Shown here: positions 18,381 to 26,359 of the stretch, in pieces
Position numbering within the stretch: position 1 is the stretch's first letter
How the letters are laid out: each line of letters starts with the position of its first letter
Assembly (NCBI GenBank): GCA_963794655.1
Contig: CAWCEV010000006.1
Location: 1,736,001-1,800,000, forward strand
DNA length: 64,000 bases
Reading direction: 5' to 3'
DNA from: Roseiarcus sp963794655
GTDB taxonomy: Bacteria > Pseudomonadota > Alphaproteobacteria > Rhizobiales > Beijerinckiaceae
Program-made: the position numbers and the translations under genes
The notes under the pieces: model-generated
Database searches by the model: none
The model's input: only the letters and a program-made list of their open reading frames with translations
What the model was told of the DNA's origin: nothing

Positions 18381-18495
18381 CGGTGACACTTTACTCAATC
18401 ATCGAATAGATTTGCCCTCCCCAACCCATCCGCCGCCGGACTTCAGCGCTCAGCGACGGCGCTCGGCCAATTTGGAATTGAGTAAAGTGTCACCG
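18381..18495. mobile_element. MITE-like element / decayed IS with 19-bp terminal inverted repeats
   Basis: CGGTGACACTTTACTCAAT at 18381-18399 is repeated as its perfect reverse complement at 18477-18495, enclosing 77 bp with no frame. Two perfect 19-bp arms this far apart are too widely spaced for a terminator and look like the ends of a small non-autonomous element. No clear target-site duplication is seen. Confidence 0.6.
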
Positions 18496-18545
18496 TTTTC
18501 CGTTTTCCAGCGGGTCGTAGCGAAAACGGGAAATCGAGATTTCTC

Positions 18546-18562
18546 TTGCGATAATCAGAAAT
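18546..18562 (+). repeat. Short dispersed motif, copy 1
   Basis: TTGCGATAATCAGAAAT. Near-identical copies are at 36420-36436 (minus, TTGCGAAAATCAGAAAT) and, less exactly, from 28359 (TTGCGGAAAATCAGAATTT). All three lie in gene-free spacers that also carry other repeats. Confidence 0.5.
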
Positions 18563-18735
18563 GGCATGCTATTGTCGCCGCTCTCGTCTCATCCTCGGAC
18601 CACGCTTGCGGGCGATGAGGAGAGGTCGTCGCGCTCCCGTTTCGACGCCGATGGTTTGATTGGGCGAGCCGGCCGGCGTGGCTGGAAGGCGCTCTCGGAA
18701 GGAACGATAAGACACTGAAATGATTGATGATTGCT

Positions 18736-18843
18736 CTTTTGCTTTCCTTCCACGGGGCTTTGCTTTCCTTCCGGAGGGCTTTGGTTTCCTTCCACCACGG
18801 CTTTGCAAATCCTTCCAAGCGTTTTGATTTCCTTCCGTGTCCG
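18736..18843. repeat. Tandem array of ~21-22 bp T/C-rich repeats
   Basis: Five imperfect head-to-tail units of the form CTTTGNTTTCCTTCCNNNGGG: 18736-18757, 18758-18778, 18779-18800, 18801-18821 and 18822-18843. Related in pattern to the 21-bp array at 36214-36297 read on the opposite strand. No spacers, so not CRISPR. Confidence 0.7.
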
Positions 18844-18907
18844 GGGCCCGGTATAAGCGCGCGGCGCATCGGCGGCCTCCTTCGCCGCTGATTCGCGGGA
18901 AGCCGGA

Positions 18908-19525
18908 ATGCAGGGTCAAGCGCTCAACAAGTCGCATCGGCGGGGGTTCGCCGACAGCGCACGTTTTCTGCGGTCGCTCATCGTTGCACCCCGTCTTATC
19001 GGCGCGGTCGCGCCGTCAGGACGTGCGCTGGCGCGCGCGATGGCCGCTGCCGCCGGCCCCCCGCCGAGCGGCCTCATCGTCGAGCTTGGGCCCGGCACCG
19101 GCCCGGTGACCCGGTCCCTGATCGAGACCGGCGTCCAGCCCGAGCGCCTCACGCTTGTCGAATACGACCCCGAATTCTGCCGGCTCCTGAGGCAGCGCTT
19201 CGCGACGGCCAGGGTCATTCAGGGCGACGCCTACGACCTTCCGACGACGCTCGCCGGACTCAGCGGCCAGCGGATCGCCGCCGTCGTCTCCAGCCTGCCG
19301 CTGCTCAACCAGCCGCCCGAGCGGCGCGAAAAGCTGATCGCCGACGCCTTCGCGCTGATGGGGCCGTCCGGCGTGTTCGTTCAGTTCACCTACGGTGTGC
19401 TCTCGCCGATACCGCGCGAGGTTTGCGCCAACCGCTATTCCGCGGTTCGCTCGCGAGCGATCCTGCTCAATGTGCCGCCCGCCCGGGTGTGGACCTATCG
19501 GCTCGAGCGCCATGCCGGAGGCTAA
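18908..19525 (+). CDS. pmtA: PmtA-type phospholipid N-methyltransferase
   Basis: 205 residues. SAM-dependent membrane-associated enzyme that methylates phosphatidylethanolamine toward phosphatidylcholine. SAM motif LIVELGPGTGPVT at 57-67, acidic strand-2 end TLVEYDPEFC, and VVSSLPLLNQPPERREKLI, characteristic of the short PmtA class related to KsgA-like methylases. Its last 14 bases overlap pyrF, so the two are translationally coupled. Same arrangement is common downstream of dnaJ in relatives. Confidence 0.83.
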   Translation: MQGQALNKSHRRGFADSARFLRSLIVAPRLIGAVAPSGRALARAMAAAAGPPPSGLIVELGPGTGPVTRSLIETGVQPERLTLVEYDPEFCRLLRQRFATARVIQGDAYDLPTTLAGLSGQRIAAVVSSLPLLNQPPERREKLIADAFALMGPSGVFVQFTYGVLSPIPREVCANRYSAVRSRAILLNVPPARVWTYRLERHAGG

Positions 19526-20228
19526 GGAATCGAGCCCGCTTGCTCCACGAGAAAGACTGATCGTCGCCCTCGATGCGCCGGAAGTCGGCTGGGCGCGCGG
19601 CCTCGTCGAAAGGATCGGCGACAGCGCGAGCTTCTATAAGATCGGCATGGAGCTCGCCTACGCCGGCGGCCTGCCGCTGGTGTCCGAACTGGGCGCGGCG
19701 GCCAAGCAGGTCTTCCTCGATCTCAAGCTGCACGACATTCCCAACACCGTCGAGCGCGCGGCAGCGCAGGCGGCGAAACTTGGCGCGAGGTTCCTGACCG
19801 TCCACGCCTATCCGCAAACGATGCGCGCCGCGGTCGCCGGCGCCAAAGGGTCGGGGATGCGCATCCTCGCCGTCACCGTGCTGACCTCCTACGACGACGC
19901 CGATTTGCTTGACGCGTGCTACCGCTTCGGCGTGGTCGAGACGGTCCGCCGGCGGGCCGAGCAGGCGCTCGCGCTTGGCGTCGATGGCCTCGTGGCGAGC
20001 GCGGCCGAGGCGGCGCTGGTGCGCCAGACAGTCGGTCGAGACATGCTCCTCGTCACTCCCGGCATCCGGCCGGCGGGCGCTGCGGCCGGCGACCAGAAGC
20101 GTGTTGCGACGCCAGCCGAGGCGATCCGCAACGGCGCCGACTATCTCGTCGTCGGCCGTCCGATCACCGGGGCGCCTGACCCGCGCGTCGCCGCCGATGC
20201 GGTCGTGAGCGAGATCGCAGCGGCTTGA
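19512..20228 (+). CDS. pyrF: Orotidine 5'-phosphate decarboxylase
   Basis: 238 residues; last step of UMP synthesis, OMP to UMP plus CO2. Catalytic Asp/Lys cluster in FLDLKLHDIPNTV (D70, K72, D75), substrate motifs LIVALDAPE, FYKIGMEL, LLVTPGIRP and YLVVGRPITGA. ATG at 19512 overlaps the end of pmtA in another frame; the longer frame upstream is antisense-free but not family-like. Cytosolic dimer. Confidence 0.95.
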   Translation: MPEAKESSPLAPRERLIVALDAPEVGWARGLVERIGDSASFYKIGMELAYAGGLPLVSELGAAAKQVFLDLKLHDIPNTVERAAAQAAKLGARFLTVHAYPQTMRAAVAGAKGSGMRILAVTVLTSYDDADLLDACYRFGVVETVRRRAEQALALGVDGLVASAAEAALVRQTVGRDMLLVTPGIRPAGAAAGDQKRVATPAEAIRNGADYLVVGRPITGAPDPRVAADAVVSEIAAA

Positions 20229-20340
20229 CCGATCGGCGCCATCGAAGGTCATCCTGGAATCCAATGCAACGCGCTGCGACTTGACTTGCCGGACCGCAAG
20301 GGGTCGGTAGGGTCTTTGGCCTCGAGCCTGGAGGAAACGG

Positions 20341-20628
20341 ATGCCCAAGGGTTACGTCATTTCGCGCGTCGACGTCACCGATCCGGAGGCTTACGCCCGC
20401 TACGCCGCCGCCGCGACCAAGGCGATCGCCGACCATGGCGGAAAGCCGCTCGCGCGCGGCGGGCGGTGGGAGGCGCTCGAGGGCAAGGCGCGGGCTCGCA
20501 ATGTCGTGCTCGAGTTCGAGAGCTACGACGCGGCGCGGCGCTACTACCACTCGCAGCAATATCAGGCGGCGCGCGCGCTGCGTGAGGGCGCGGCGGAGAT
20601 GGAGATGGTCCTGGTCGAGGGGGTCTGA
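20341..20628 (+). CDS. DUF1330 family protein, copy 1
   Basis: 95 residues of the DUF1330 ferredoxin-like (dimeric alpha-beta barrel) fold: KGYVISRVDVTDPEAYARYA, HGGKPLARGGRWEALEG, VVLEFESYDAARRYYHSQQYQAAR. Function unknown. GAGGAAAC precedes the ATG. Two bases separate its stop from the second copy, to which it is clearly paralogous. Confidence 0.88.
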   Translation: MPKGYVISRVDVTDPEAYARYAAAATKAIADHGGKPLARGGRWEALEGKARARNVVLEFESYDAARRYYHSQQYQAARALREGAAEMEMVLVEGV

Positions 20629-20630
20629 CG

Positions 20631-20936
20631 ATGCCGAAGGGCTATTGGGTCGCACATGTCGATGTGCGCGACCCCGAAATCTACCAGCAATATGTCAAAG
20701 CCAACGCGGTCGCGTTCGCCAAATACGGCGCGCGCTTCCTCGTGCGCGCCGGCAAGCATGTCGTCGCCTCGGGCAAGGCGCCGGCGCGCAATGTCGTGAT
20801 CGAATTTCGCGACTACGAGACCGCGGTCGCCTGTCACGATTCTCCCGAATACCGCGAGGCCGCGAAACTTCGGGACGCCGGGGCCGACGTGGACCTCATC
20901 ATCATTGAAGGCTACGACGGCCCGCAGCCGGGTTGA
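20631..20936 (+). CDS. DUF1330 family protein, copy 2
   Basis: 101 residues, same fold as its upstream neighbour: KGYWVAHVDVRDPEIYQQYV, YGARFLVRAGKHVVASGKAP, VVIEFRDYETAVACHDSPEYREA. The pair shares spacing of the conserved GK/E/SPEY features but has diverged well beyond a recent duplication. Function unknown. dapB starts 15 bp downstream, so all three probably form one transcript. Confidence 0.88.
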   Translation: MPKGYWVAHVDVRDPEIYQQYVKANAVAFAKYGARFLVRAGKHVVASGKAPARNVVIEFRDYETAVACHDSPEYREAAKLRDAGADVDLIIIEGYDGPQPG

Positions 20937-20951
20937 GTTCGAGGTTCCCGA

Positions 20952-21764
20952 ATGGCCGAGATTAGGCTCATCGTCAGCGGCGCCGCTGGCCGCATGGGGC
21001 GCATGGTCGTCAGGACAATCCATGAATCGGAGGGCCTCAAGCTGACCGGCGCGCTCGAGCGGGCCGATTCCCCCTGGCTCGGCGTTGACCCGGCGGCGCT
21101 GGCGGGCTTCCCGGCGAGCGGCCTTGTGATCGGCGCCGACCCGCTGCCGCTCCTGCTCGAGGCCGACGCCATCATCGATTTTTCCTCGCCAGCGGCAAGC
21201 GTCGAACTCGCCGGACTCGCCGCGCAAGCCCGGATCGCCGACGTCATCGGGACGACCGGCCTCAGCGACGACGATCTCGACAAGATCGACGCGGCGGCGC
21301 GTCACGCCCCGATCGTCCGGTCGGGGAACATGAGCCTCGGCGTCAACCTGCTCGCGGCGTTGACACGGCGCGCGGCCTCGGCGCTCGCCGACTTCGATAT
21401 CGAGATCGTGGAGATGCATCATCGGATGAAGGTCGACGCGCCCTCCGGCACGGCGCTCCTGCTCGGCGAAGCGGCAGCCGCGGCGCGCGGCGTCGCGCTC
21501 AAAGACCATTCGGCGCGCGGTCGCGACGGGCTTACCGGCGCGCGCCGCAAGGGCGACATCGGCTTCGCGTCGCTGCGCGGCGGCACGATCGTCGGCGATC
21601 ACAGCGTCGTCTTCGCCGGCGAGGGCGAGCGGGTGGTTTTGAGCCATCACGCCGAGGATCGGGCGGTGTTTGCGCGCGGCGCGCTCCATGCGGCGCGATG
21701 GGCGCACGGGCGCAAGCCCGGGCTCTATTCGATGGCGGATGTGCTGGGACTTGGCGAAGAATAG
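20952..21764 (+). CDS. dapB: 4-hydroxy-tetrahydrodipicolinate reductase
   Basis: 270 residues; NAD(P)H reduction in lysine and meso-diaminopimelate synthesis. N-terminal nucleotide loop GAAGRMGRM, substrate signature EMHHRMKVDAPSGTALLLGE with the catalytic His-His/Lys, and HHAEDRAVFARGALHAARW toward the end. Downstream of two DUF1330 genes. It converges on the secreted-protein gene with a 15-bp gap. Confidence 0.96.
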   Translation: MAEIRLIVSGAAGRMGRMVVRTIHESEGLKLTGALERADSPWLGVDPAALAGFPASGLVIGADPLPLLLEADAIIDFSSPAASVELAGLAAQARIADVIGTTGLSDDDLDKIDAAARHAPIVRSGNMSLGVNLLAALTRRAASALADFDIEIVEMHHRMKVDAPSGTALLLGEAAAAARGVALKDHSARGRDGLTGARRKGDIGFASLRGGTIVGDHSVVFAGEGERVVLSHHAEDRAVFARGALHAARWAHGRKPGLYSMADVLGLGEE

Positions 21765-21779
21765 GCCGCTGGCGCGCCG

Positions 21780-22259
21780 CTACTTTTCGGCGCGGACCTC
21801 CGTGCACGAAAGATCGAGCTTCGCCATCTTTTGGGTCTTGCCGGCATGGACCTGAATGGCGAGCGGCATGCACATTGCCCCGTCCAGGAACACGACCTTG
21901 TGCTCCACGCCGTCGGAGCCGAAGATGAAATTGGTGAAGGCCTTGTGGGTGACAACGGGCTGCCCGGAATGGCCGGTCTGGGTCAGGTCCACGACCGCCG
22001 TCGCATATTTGGGCGAGGCGTTCTTGTCCCCCTCGAAGGTAAAGTCGAGCAGAAGGCCGGTCGCCGTATCGCCGCCCAGCGCCCCGCCCCTCGGCGCGTC
22101 GACCAGGCTCTGGTCGCCGCTGATCAGGTCGTCAGAGAGCTTCCCCGCATGTTCGAGGAAGGCGTAGGCCTTCACGTCGACGATTTTGAGTTCGGCCGCC
22201 TGAACGGTCCCGGCCAGCGCCAATGATGCAGCCGCCGCAGCGGCCCAAAGCACGCTCAT
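21780..22259 (-). CDS. Secreted protein of unknown function
   Basis: 159 residues. Sec signal MSVLWAAAAAASLALAGTVQAAE with cleavage near QAA, then a beta-rich mature region (ELKIVDVKAYAFLEHAGKLSDDL, GLLLDFTFEGDKNASPKYATAVVDL, FTNFIFGSDGVEHKVVFLDGAMC) with two cysteines (MC and SC) that could pair. Probably periplasmic. I recognise no family with a known role. It reads toward dapB on the other strand. Confidence 0.75.
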   Translation of the reverse strand: MSVLWAAAAAASLALAGTVQAAELKIVDVKAYAFLEHAGKLSDDLISGDQSLVDAPRGGALGGDTATGLLLDFTFEGDKNASPKYATAVVDLTQTGHSGQPVVTHKAFTNFIFGSDGVEHKVVFLDGAMCMPLAIQVHAGKTQKMAKLDLSCTEVRAEK

Positions 22260-22296
22260 GTCCCCCCTCCTTACGCTACGAAATATCGCATTTACG

Positions 22297-22331
22297 AATA
22301 AATCCCCGGCCCGCGATGAGCGGAGCCGGGG
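22297..22331 (-). terminator. Intrinsic terminator of the BI-1 family gene
   Basis: On the minus strand, CCCCGGC ... GCCGGGG (stem 22304-22310 with 22325-22331) is followed by ATTTATT. It lies 32 bp past the stop at 22363. Confidence 0.65.
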
Positions 22332-22362
22332 CTATCTAGCCCGTCAGATTGAGGGCGGTATG

Positions 22363-23133
22363 TCAGTTGTTGCGCTGCGAGCCCGTCAGCATCAGGATGG
22401 CCTGGAACATGTTGATGAAGTCGAGGTAGAGGCGCAGCGCCCCGTGAATCGACTTCTTTTGGGCCATCTCATAGCTGTCGCCGCTGAAATACATCTCCTT
22501 GATCGACTGGGTGTCCCAGGCGGTCAGGCCGGCGAAGATCACGACGCAGAGGATCGACAGTCCGAACTGCAGCCCGGTGCTGTGCAGCAGGAACACGTTC
22601 AAGAGGCTCGCGACGATCAGGCCGACGACGCCCATCATCATGAACGAGCCCATCGCCGACAGGCTGCGCTGGGTCGTGTAGCCATAGAGGCTGAGGCTCG
22701 CGAAGGCGGCGGCGGTGGCGAAGAACGCGCGGCCGAACGAAGCGCCCGTGTAGACCACCAGTAGCGCCGACATCGACAGGCCGATCAGCGCCGCAAAGGC
22801 GATGAAGGCGTTGCGGGCGGTCGCCACCGACATCGAACTGATTCGGGCGGAGATCCAGAACACCAGCGCGAGCGGCGCGAGCACGATGACCCACCGCAGC
22901 GGCGAGACATAGATCGCGCGCCCGAAATCGGTCAGCATCAGCCGTCCGGTTTCCGACTGGACCGTCCCAAGCTGGAACGCGCCCCAGGCGACGAGTCCGG
23001 TCACGCCGAGGCCGAGGGTCATGTAGTTGTAAACGCCGATCATATAGGCGCGGAGCCCCTGATCGACAGCGACGCCGGACCGTGCTTGCCCCGCGCCGAA
23101 ACGCGGACTGGCGTAGCGGTCATAGTCGGACAT
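22363..23133 (-). CDS. Bax inhibitor-1 / YccA family membrane protein
   Basis: 256 residues from the ATG of MSDYDRYASP; the frame extends upstream only into low-quality sequence. About seven hydrophobic helices, including MTLGLGVTGLVAWGAF, WVIVLAPLALVFW, ALIGLSMSALLVVYTG and FGLSILCVVIFAGLTAWDTQ with the conserved Asp of the BI-1 family. Inner-membrane protein; relatives act as Ca2+ leak channels or FtsH modulators. Terminated by the hairpin at 22297-22331. Confidence 0.9.
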   Translation of the reverse strand: MSDYDRYASPRFGAGQARSGVAVDQGLRAYMIGVYNYMTLGLGVTGLVAWGAFQLGTVQSETGRLMLTDFGRAIYVSPLRWVIVLAPLALVFWISARISSMSVATARNAFIAFAALIGLSMSALLVVYTGASFGRAFFATAAAFASLSLYGYTTQRSLSAMGSFMMMGVVGLIVASLLNVFLLHSTGLQFGLSILCVVIFAGLTAWDTQSIKEMYFSGDSYEMAQKKSIHGALRLYLDFINMFQAILMLTGSQRNN

Positions 23134-23296
23134 GAGAGAAACCTCTTGAATAAGGGTGCGGCGCCCGTCCAGGTTCCGCCCATACGCGCGCCATCGCGCA
23201 TAATATGGCCGCGGGGCCCCCCTCTGCAAGGGCGATCGGCCGCGACGGGATTGCCGCTTCATTACCGATTGGTAAGCGCCCAGCCGCCTCGGCCTT

Positions 23297-24916
23297 CTAA
23301 TGCCCCCCGCCCGGGCCTCCGGCGGCGGCCGGACGGCGCATCAGCGCGGCCAAGCCGACACATCCGAGGAAGAGCACGGTCAGCGCCAGAAACACGTCGG
23401 CCAGCGCCATCACCTCCGCCTGCCGACGCACGATCAACGCGAGCTGGCGGGTCGCCGCAAGCTGGGCGTCGGAACCCCGGGAAGCCAACGCGGCAGCCAT
23501 GTTGGCGAGCGTGTCCTCGGCGACCCGGCGACCCCAATTCACCAACTCCCTCAGCATCTCGAGATGCAGGTCCATCCTCTTGTCGAGCAGCGTGTTGATG
23601 AGCGCGAGCCCGACCGCGCCGCCGAGATTGCGCATCAGGTTGAAGAGGCCGGAGGCGTTCTTGATCTTCTGCGGCGGCATCGTGCCAAGCGCCAGATTGT
23701 TGATCGGCACCATCGACAACATCAGCCCGACCCCGCGGAAGATCTGCGGCCATAGAAGCTCCCAGAAGTCCCAGTCCACGGTAACGAAGGAGGCCTGGTA
23801 CGTCCCGATTGAAAAGAAGACGAACCCGGTCGCGATCATGATCCGCGGGTCGACGCGCGTCATCAACCGCCCGGCCAGGGGGGCGGTGAGAAACATGCAC
23901 AGGCCGGTCACGAACATCGTCTTGCCGATCATCAGCGACGAATAGCCGCGCACCACGGCCAGATAGACCGGGTAGATATAGGTGAGGCCGTAGAGGCCGA
24001 TGCCGAGCACGAAAGCGAACATCGAGCCGGTCCAGAAATTGCGGTCTCTGAATGCCGTCAGGTCGACGATCGGCTGGCGGGCGGTCGCCATCCGCCAGAA
24101 GAAGGCGACGCCGCTCACCGCCGAGACGACAATGGCGAGCGTCACCGGCTGGCTTTCGAACCAATCCTTGGATGGACCCTCCTCGAGCGCATATTCGAGC
24201 GCCCCGAGGAAACCGGCCATCGTGAGCAGCCCGACATAGTCGAAATGGGTCAGAAGCGAATAGTCCGGCTCGTCGAAATCGATCAGAAGCCAGGCCGCGA
24301 TGGTGACGATGATTCCAGGCCCGAGATTGACCAGGAACAGCCAATGCCAGGAGAACCAGTCGGTGAGATAGCCGCCGACCGTCGGCCCGATCGTCGGCGC
24401 CAGCGTGGCGACGAGACCGATGATCGGCGCGATGATCGGCTGCTTGTCACGCGGAAAGATGGTGAACGCCGAGGCGAAAACCGTCGGGATCATTCCGCCG
24501 CCGATGAAGCCCTGCAGCGCTCGCCAGAGGATCATCTCCTCGATCGAACCGGCGTGGGCGCACATGAAGCTCATGAGCGTGAAGCCGCCGGCGGAAATCG
24601 TGAAGATGACCCGGGTCGACACCACCCGGGAAAGAAAGCCCGAGAGCGGGATCATGATCACTTCGGCGACAAGGTAGCTCGTCTGGACCCAGGTGATTTC
24701 GTCGGACGAAGCCGAGAGCCCCGCCTGGATTTCGGACAGCGAGGCCGAGACGATCTGGATGTCCAGGATCGCCATGAACATCCCGAACACCATGAAGATG
24801 AACGCCGCGACGCGCCGCGCCGAGAAGCTTCGCTGCGCTATCGCCGCCGGGGCGACGACGAGATCGGTCGCCGGCGCCGACCCACCGGGCCGTATCGCGG
24901 CGAGCGTGTCGCTCAC
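23297..24916 (-). CDS. DHA2-family MFS multidrug exporter (EmrB-type)
   Basis: 539 residues with about 14 hydrophobic helices, proton-driven drug/H+ antiporter of the inner membrane. N-terminal VFGMFMAILDIQIVSASLSEIQ is the DHA2 signature region; WRALQGFIGGGMIPTVF and GPTVGGYLTDWFSWHWLFLVN follow. The GTG start overlaps the stop of the adaptor gene by four bases (GTGA), so the two are coupled. With EmrA and an outer-membrane channel it would form a tripartite pump; no TolC gene is in the window. Confidence 0.9.
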   Translation of the reverse strand: MSDTLAAIRPGGSAPATDLVVAPAAIAQRSFSARRVAAFIFMVFGMFMAILDIQIVSASLSEIQAGLSASSDEITWVQTSYLVAEVIMIPLSGFLSRVVSTRVIFTISAGGFTLMSFMCAHAGSIEEMILWRALQGFIGGGMIPTVFASAFTIFPRDKQPIIAPIIGLVATLAPTIGPTVGGYLTDWFSWHWLFLVNLGPGIIVTIAAWLLIDFDEPDYSLLTHFDYVGLLTMAGFLGALEYALEEGPSKDWFESQPVTLAIVVSAVSGVAFFWRMATARQPIVDLTAFRDRNFWTGSMFAFVLGIGLYGLTYIYPVYLAVVRGYSSLMIGKTMFVTGLCMFLTAPLAGRLMTRVDPRIMIATGFVFFSIGTYQASFVTVDWDFWELLWPQIFRGVGLMLSMVPINNLALGTMPPQKIKNASGLFNLMRNLGGAVGLALINTLLDKRMDLHLEMLRELVNWGRRVAEDTLANMAAALASRGSDAQLAATRQLALIVRRQAEVMALADVFLALTVLFLGCVGLAALMRRPAAAGGPGGGH

Positions 24917-26223
24917 GGCTTCTCGCTCTTGGTCGCGAAGGCTTCGAGCCCAAGCGCGCCGAGGAGGGTCGGCTTGGGCGCATCAGGATCACGGGTGTGG
25001 ACGGTCGCGACGACCGACAAGCCCGGCCGGAGATCGACCTCCTTCAACACCTCTTCAGGGAACGTGATGCGCACGGCGACACGCTGGACGACCTTCGTGA
25101 AGTTGCCGGTCGCATTGTCGGGCGGGAGGAGGGAGAATTCCGCTCCGGAGGCCGGGGAAATCGAGGACACCACGCCCTCCACCACTCGTCCATTGAGCGC
25201 GTCGATGGCGACGTCGACTTTCTGGCCGGGCTTGATGTCGCCGAGCTGCGTCTCCTTGAAATTGGCGTCGACATAGGACGCGTCGAGCGGCACGAGCGCC
25301 ATCATCCTCGTTCCCGGCTGCACGAAGTCGCCGACATGGGCGGCGACATTGCCGATCGTGCCGTCGAAGGGCGCGACAACGTGGGTGAACGAAAGATTGC
25401 GCTCCGCCATCTCAAGCGCGGTCACGAGTTCCGTGCGCTGATGCGCAGCTTCATCCTTCTGCGCCTTGAGCACGTCGAGATTGGCCTTCGCGCCCTCGAG
25501 CGCGGCGGCGGTCGAGGCCACGCTTGCTCTCGCGGCAGCGAGCGCAGCCACGGTGCGGTCGCGGTCGGCGGTCGCCTGTTCGAGGCGCTGCTGCGAACCG
25601 AAGTTGGTCTGCGCCAGCTTGTACGAACGATCATATTCTAGCGCCGCCCGCTCGACATCGGCCTCGGCGCTCTTCACCTGGGCGCCCGTCGCCGTCGCCT
25701 GGGCCGCGGCCTGGGCGATGATCGCGGCCTGGGCGTCGATCTGGCGAGCGAAGCGCGCAACCGTCGCGTCCTGAGTGCCGATGCGGGCGCGAGCGGAGTC
25801 GACCGCGTTCTGATAATCGCCGTCGTCGATCGCCACGATCAGGTCGCCCTTGTGGACGATCTGGTTCTGGACGACCGGAACCGCAGTGATGTGACCCGTC
25901 GCCTTTGCGGCGATGATCGAGGTCAGGGCGCCGACATAGGCGTCGTCGGTCGAGACGAGGAACCGTCCCTCGACGAAATAGTCATAGGCCGTCTTGCCGC
26001 CGTACCCGAGCGCCGCGAGGATCACGACCGGAACGACGAACCGGCGGAGGCCCGAGCGCTTGGCCGGCGCCGGCTTTGCGACAGCCGATCCGGCAGCGGG
26101 CGGATGCGCGAGCGCGCCCTGCGTGGGGTTTGCAGGCGTTGGAAAACCGGGTGAAGCGGGAGCCGTCATCGCCCGCGACACGGTCGCGGCGCCGGGCTCC
26201 CCGACTTTAGGAATATCGTTCAT
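24913..26223 (-). CDS. HlyD/EmrA-type membrane fusion (adaptor) protein
   Basis: 436 residues. Pro/Ala-rich cytosolic N-terminus, a single membrane anchor (RFVVPVVILAALGYGG near 60-80), lipoyl/beta-barrel halves (VSTDDAYVGALTSIIAAKATGHI ... FDGTIGNVAAHVGDFVQPGTRMM) and a long Ala-rich coiled coil (about 150-265). Bridges EmrB to an outer-membrane factor. ATG 26223 was preferred to a frame that runs into the tetR promoter. First gene of the operon, 26 bp from operator O1. Confidence 0.9.
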   Translation of the reverse strand: MNDIPKVGEPGAATVSRAMTAPASPGFPTPANPTQGALAHPPAAGSAVAKPAPAKRSGLRRFVVPVVILAALGYGGKTAYDYFVEGRFLVSTDDAYVGALTSIIAAKATGHITAVPVVQNQIVHKGDLIVAIDDGDYQNAVDSARARIGTQDATVARFARQIDAQAAIIAQAAAQATATGAQVKSAEADVERAALEYDRSYKLAQTNFGSQQRLEQATADRDRTVAALAAARASVASTAAALEGAKANLDVLKAQKDEAAHQRTELVTALEMAERNLSFTHVVAPFDGTIGNVAAHVGDFVQPGTRMMALVPLDASYVDANFKETQLGDIKPGQKVDVAIDALNGRVVEGVVSSISPASGAEFSLLPPDNATGNFTKVVQRVAVRITFPEEVLKEVDLRPGLSVVATVHTRDPDAPKPTLLGALGLEAFATKSEKP

Positions 26224-26249
26224 TGGAAATAGCCGCCCTGAACAACGCT

Positions 26250-26266
26250 GACCGAACGGTTCGGTC
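26250..26266. promoter_or_regulatory. TetR-family operator O1
   Basis: GACCGAACGGTTCGGTC, a perfect 8-1-8 palindrome between the divergent efflux and tetR genes. It lies upstream of the tetR -35 box and would cover the efflux promoter or leader. Confidence 0.8.
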
Positions 26267-26274
26267 GTTTTTTG

Positions 26275-26303
26275 TTGACTTAGCGCAAATCGGGGGGTAG
26301 TGC
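26275..26303 (+). promoter_or_regulatory. Promoter of the tetR gene
   Basis: TTGACT at 26275-26280 and TAGTGC at 26298-26303 with 17-bp spacing. It lies between the two palindromic operators, as expected for autoregulation. Confidence 0.5.
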
Positions 26304-26315
26304 AACAGAAATCGA

Positions 26316-26330
26316 ACCGAACCGTTCGGT
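26316..26330. promoter_or_regulatory. TetR-family operator O2
   Basis: ACCGAACCGTTCGGT, a perfect 7-1-7 palindrome with the same half-site as O1, 65 bp centre to centre from it. It falls just downstream of the predicted tetR transcription start and before the ATG at 26360. Confidence 0.8.
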
Positions 26331-26359
26331 CAGTGGTTCGGCGGCAGAAGGCGGATCGT

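Larger units (their letters stand above)
18363..18907. other. 545-bp non-coding spacer after dnaJ, rich in repeats
   Basis: No credible gene. Contains, in order, a 115-bp element with 19-bp terminal inverted repeats (18381-18495), a copy of a short motif shared with other spacers (18546-18562), and five tandem copies of a ~21-bp T/C-rich unit (18736-18843). The pmtA start follows. Minus-strand frames through the tandem array give KESK-type repeat peptides and are judged artefacts. Confidence 0.7.

Noticed and set aside
18555..18869. Small minus-strand frame with KESK-type repeats
   Set aside because: It is the translation of a tandem DNA repeat array; no ribosome site, and the period of 21-22 bp breaks frame.
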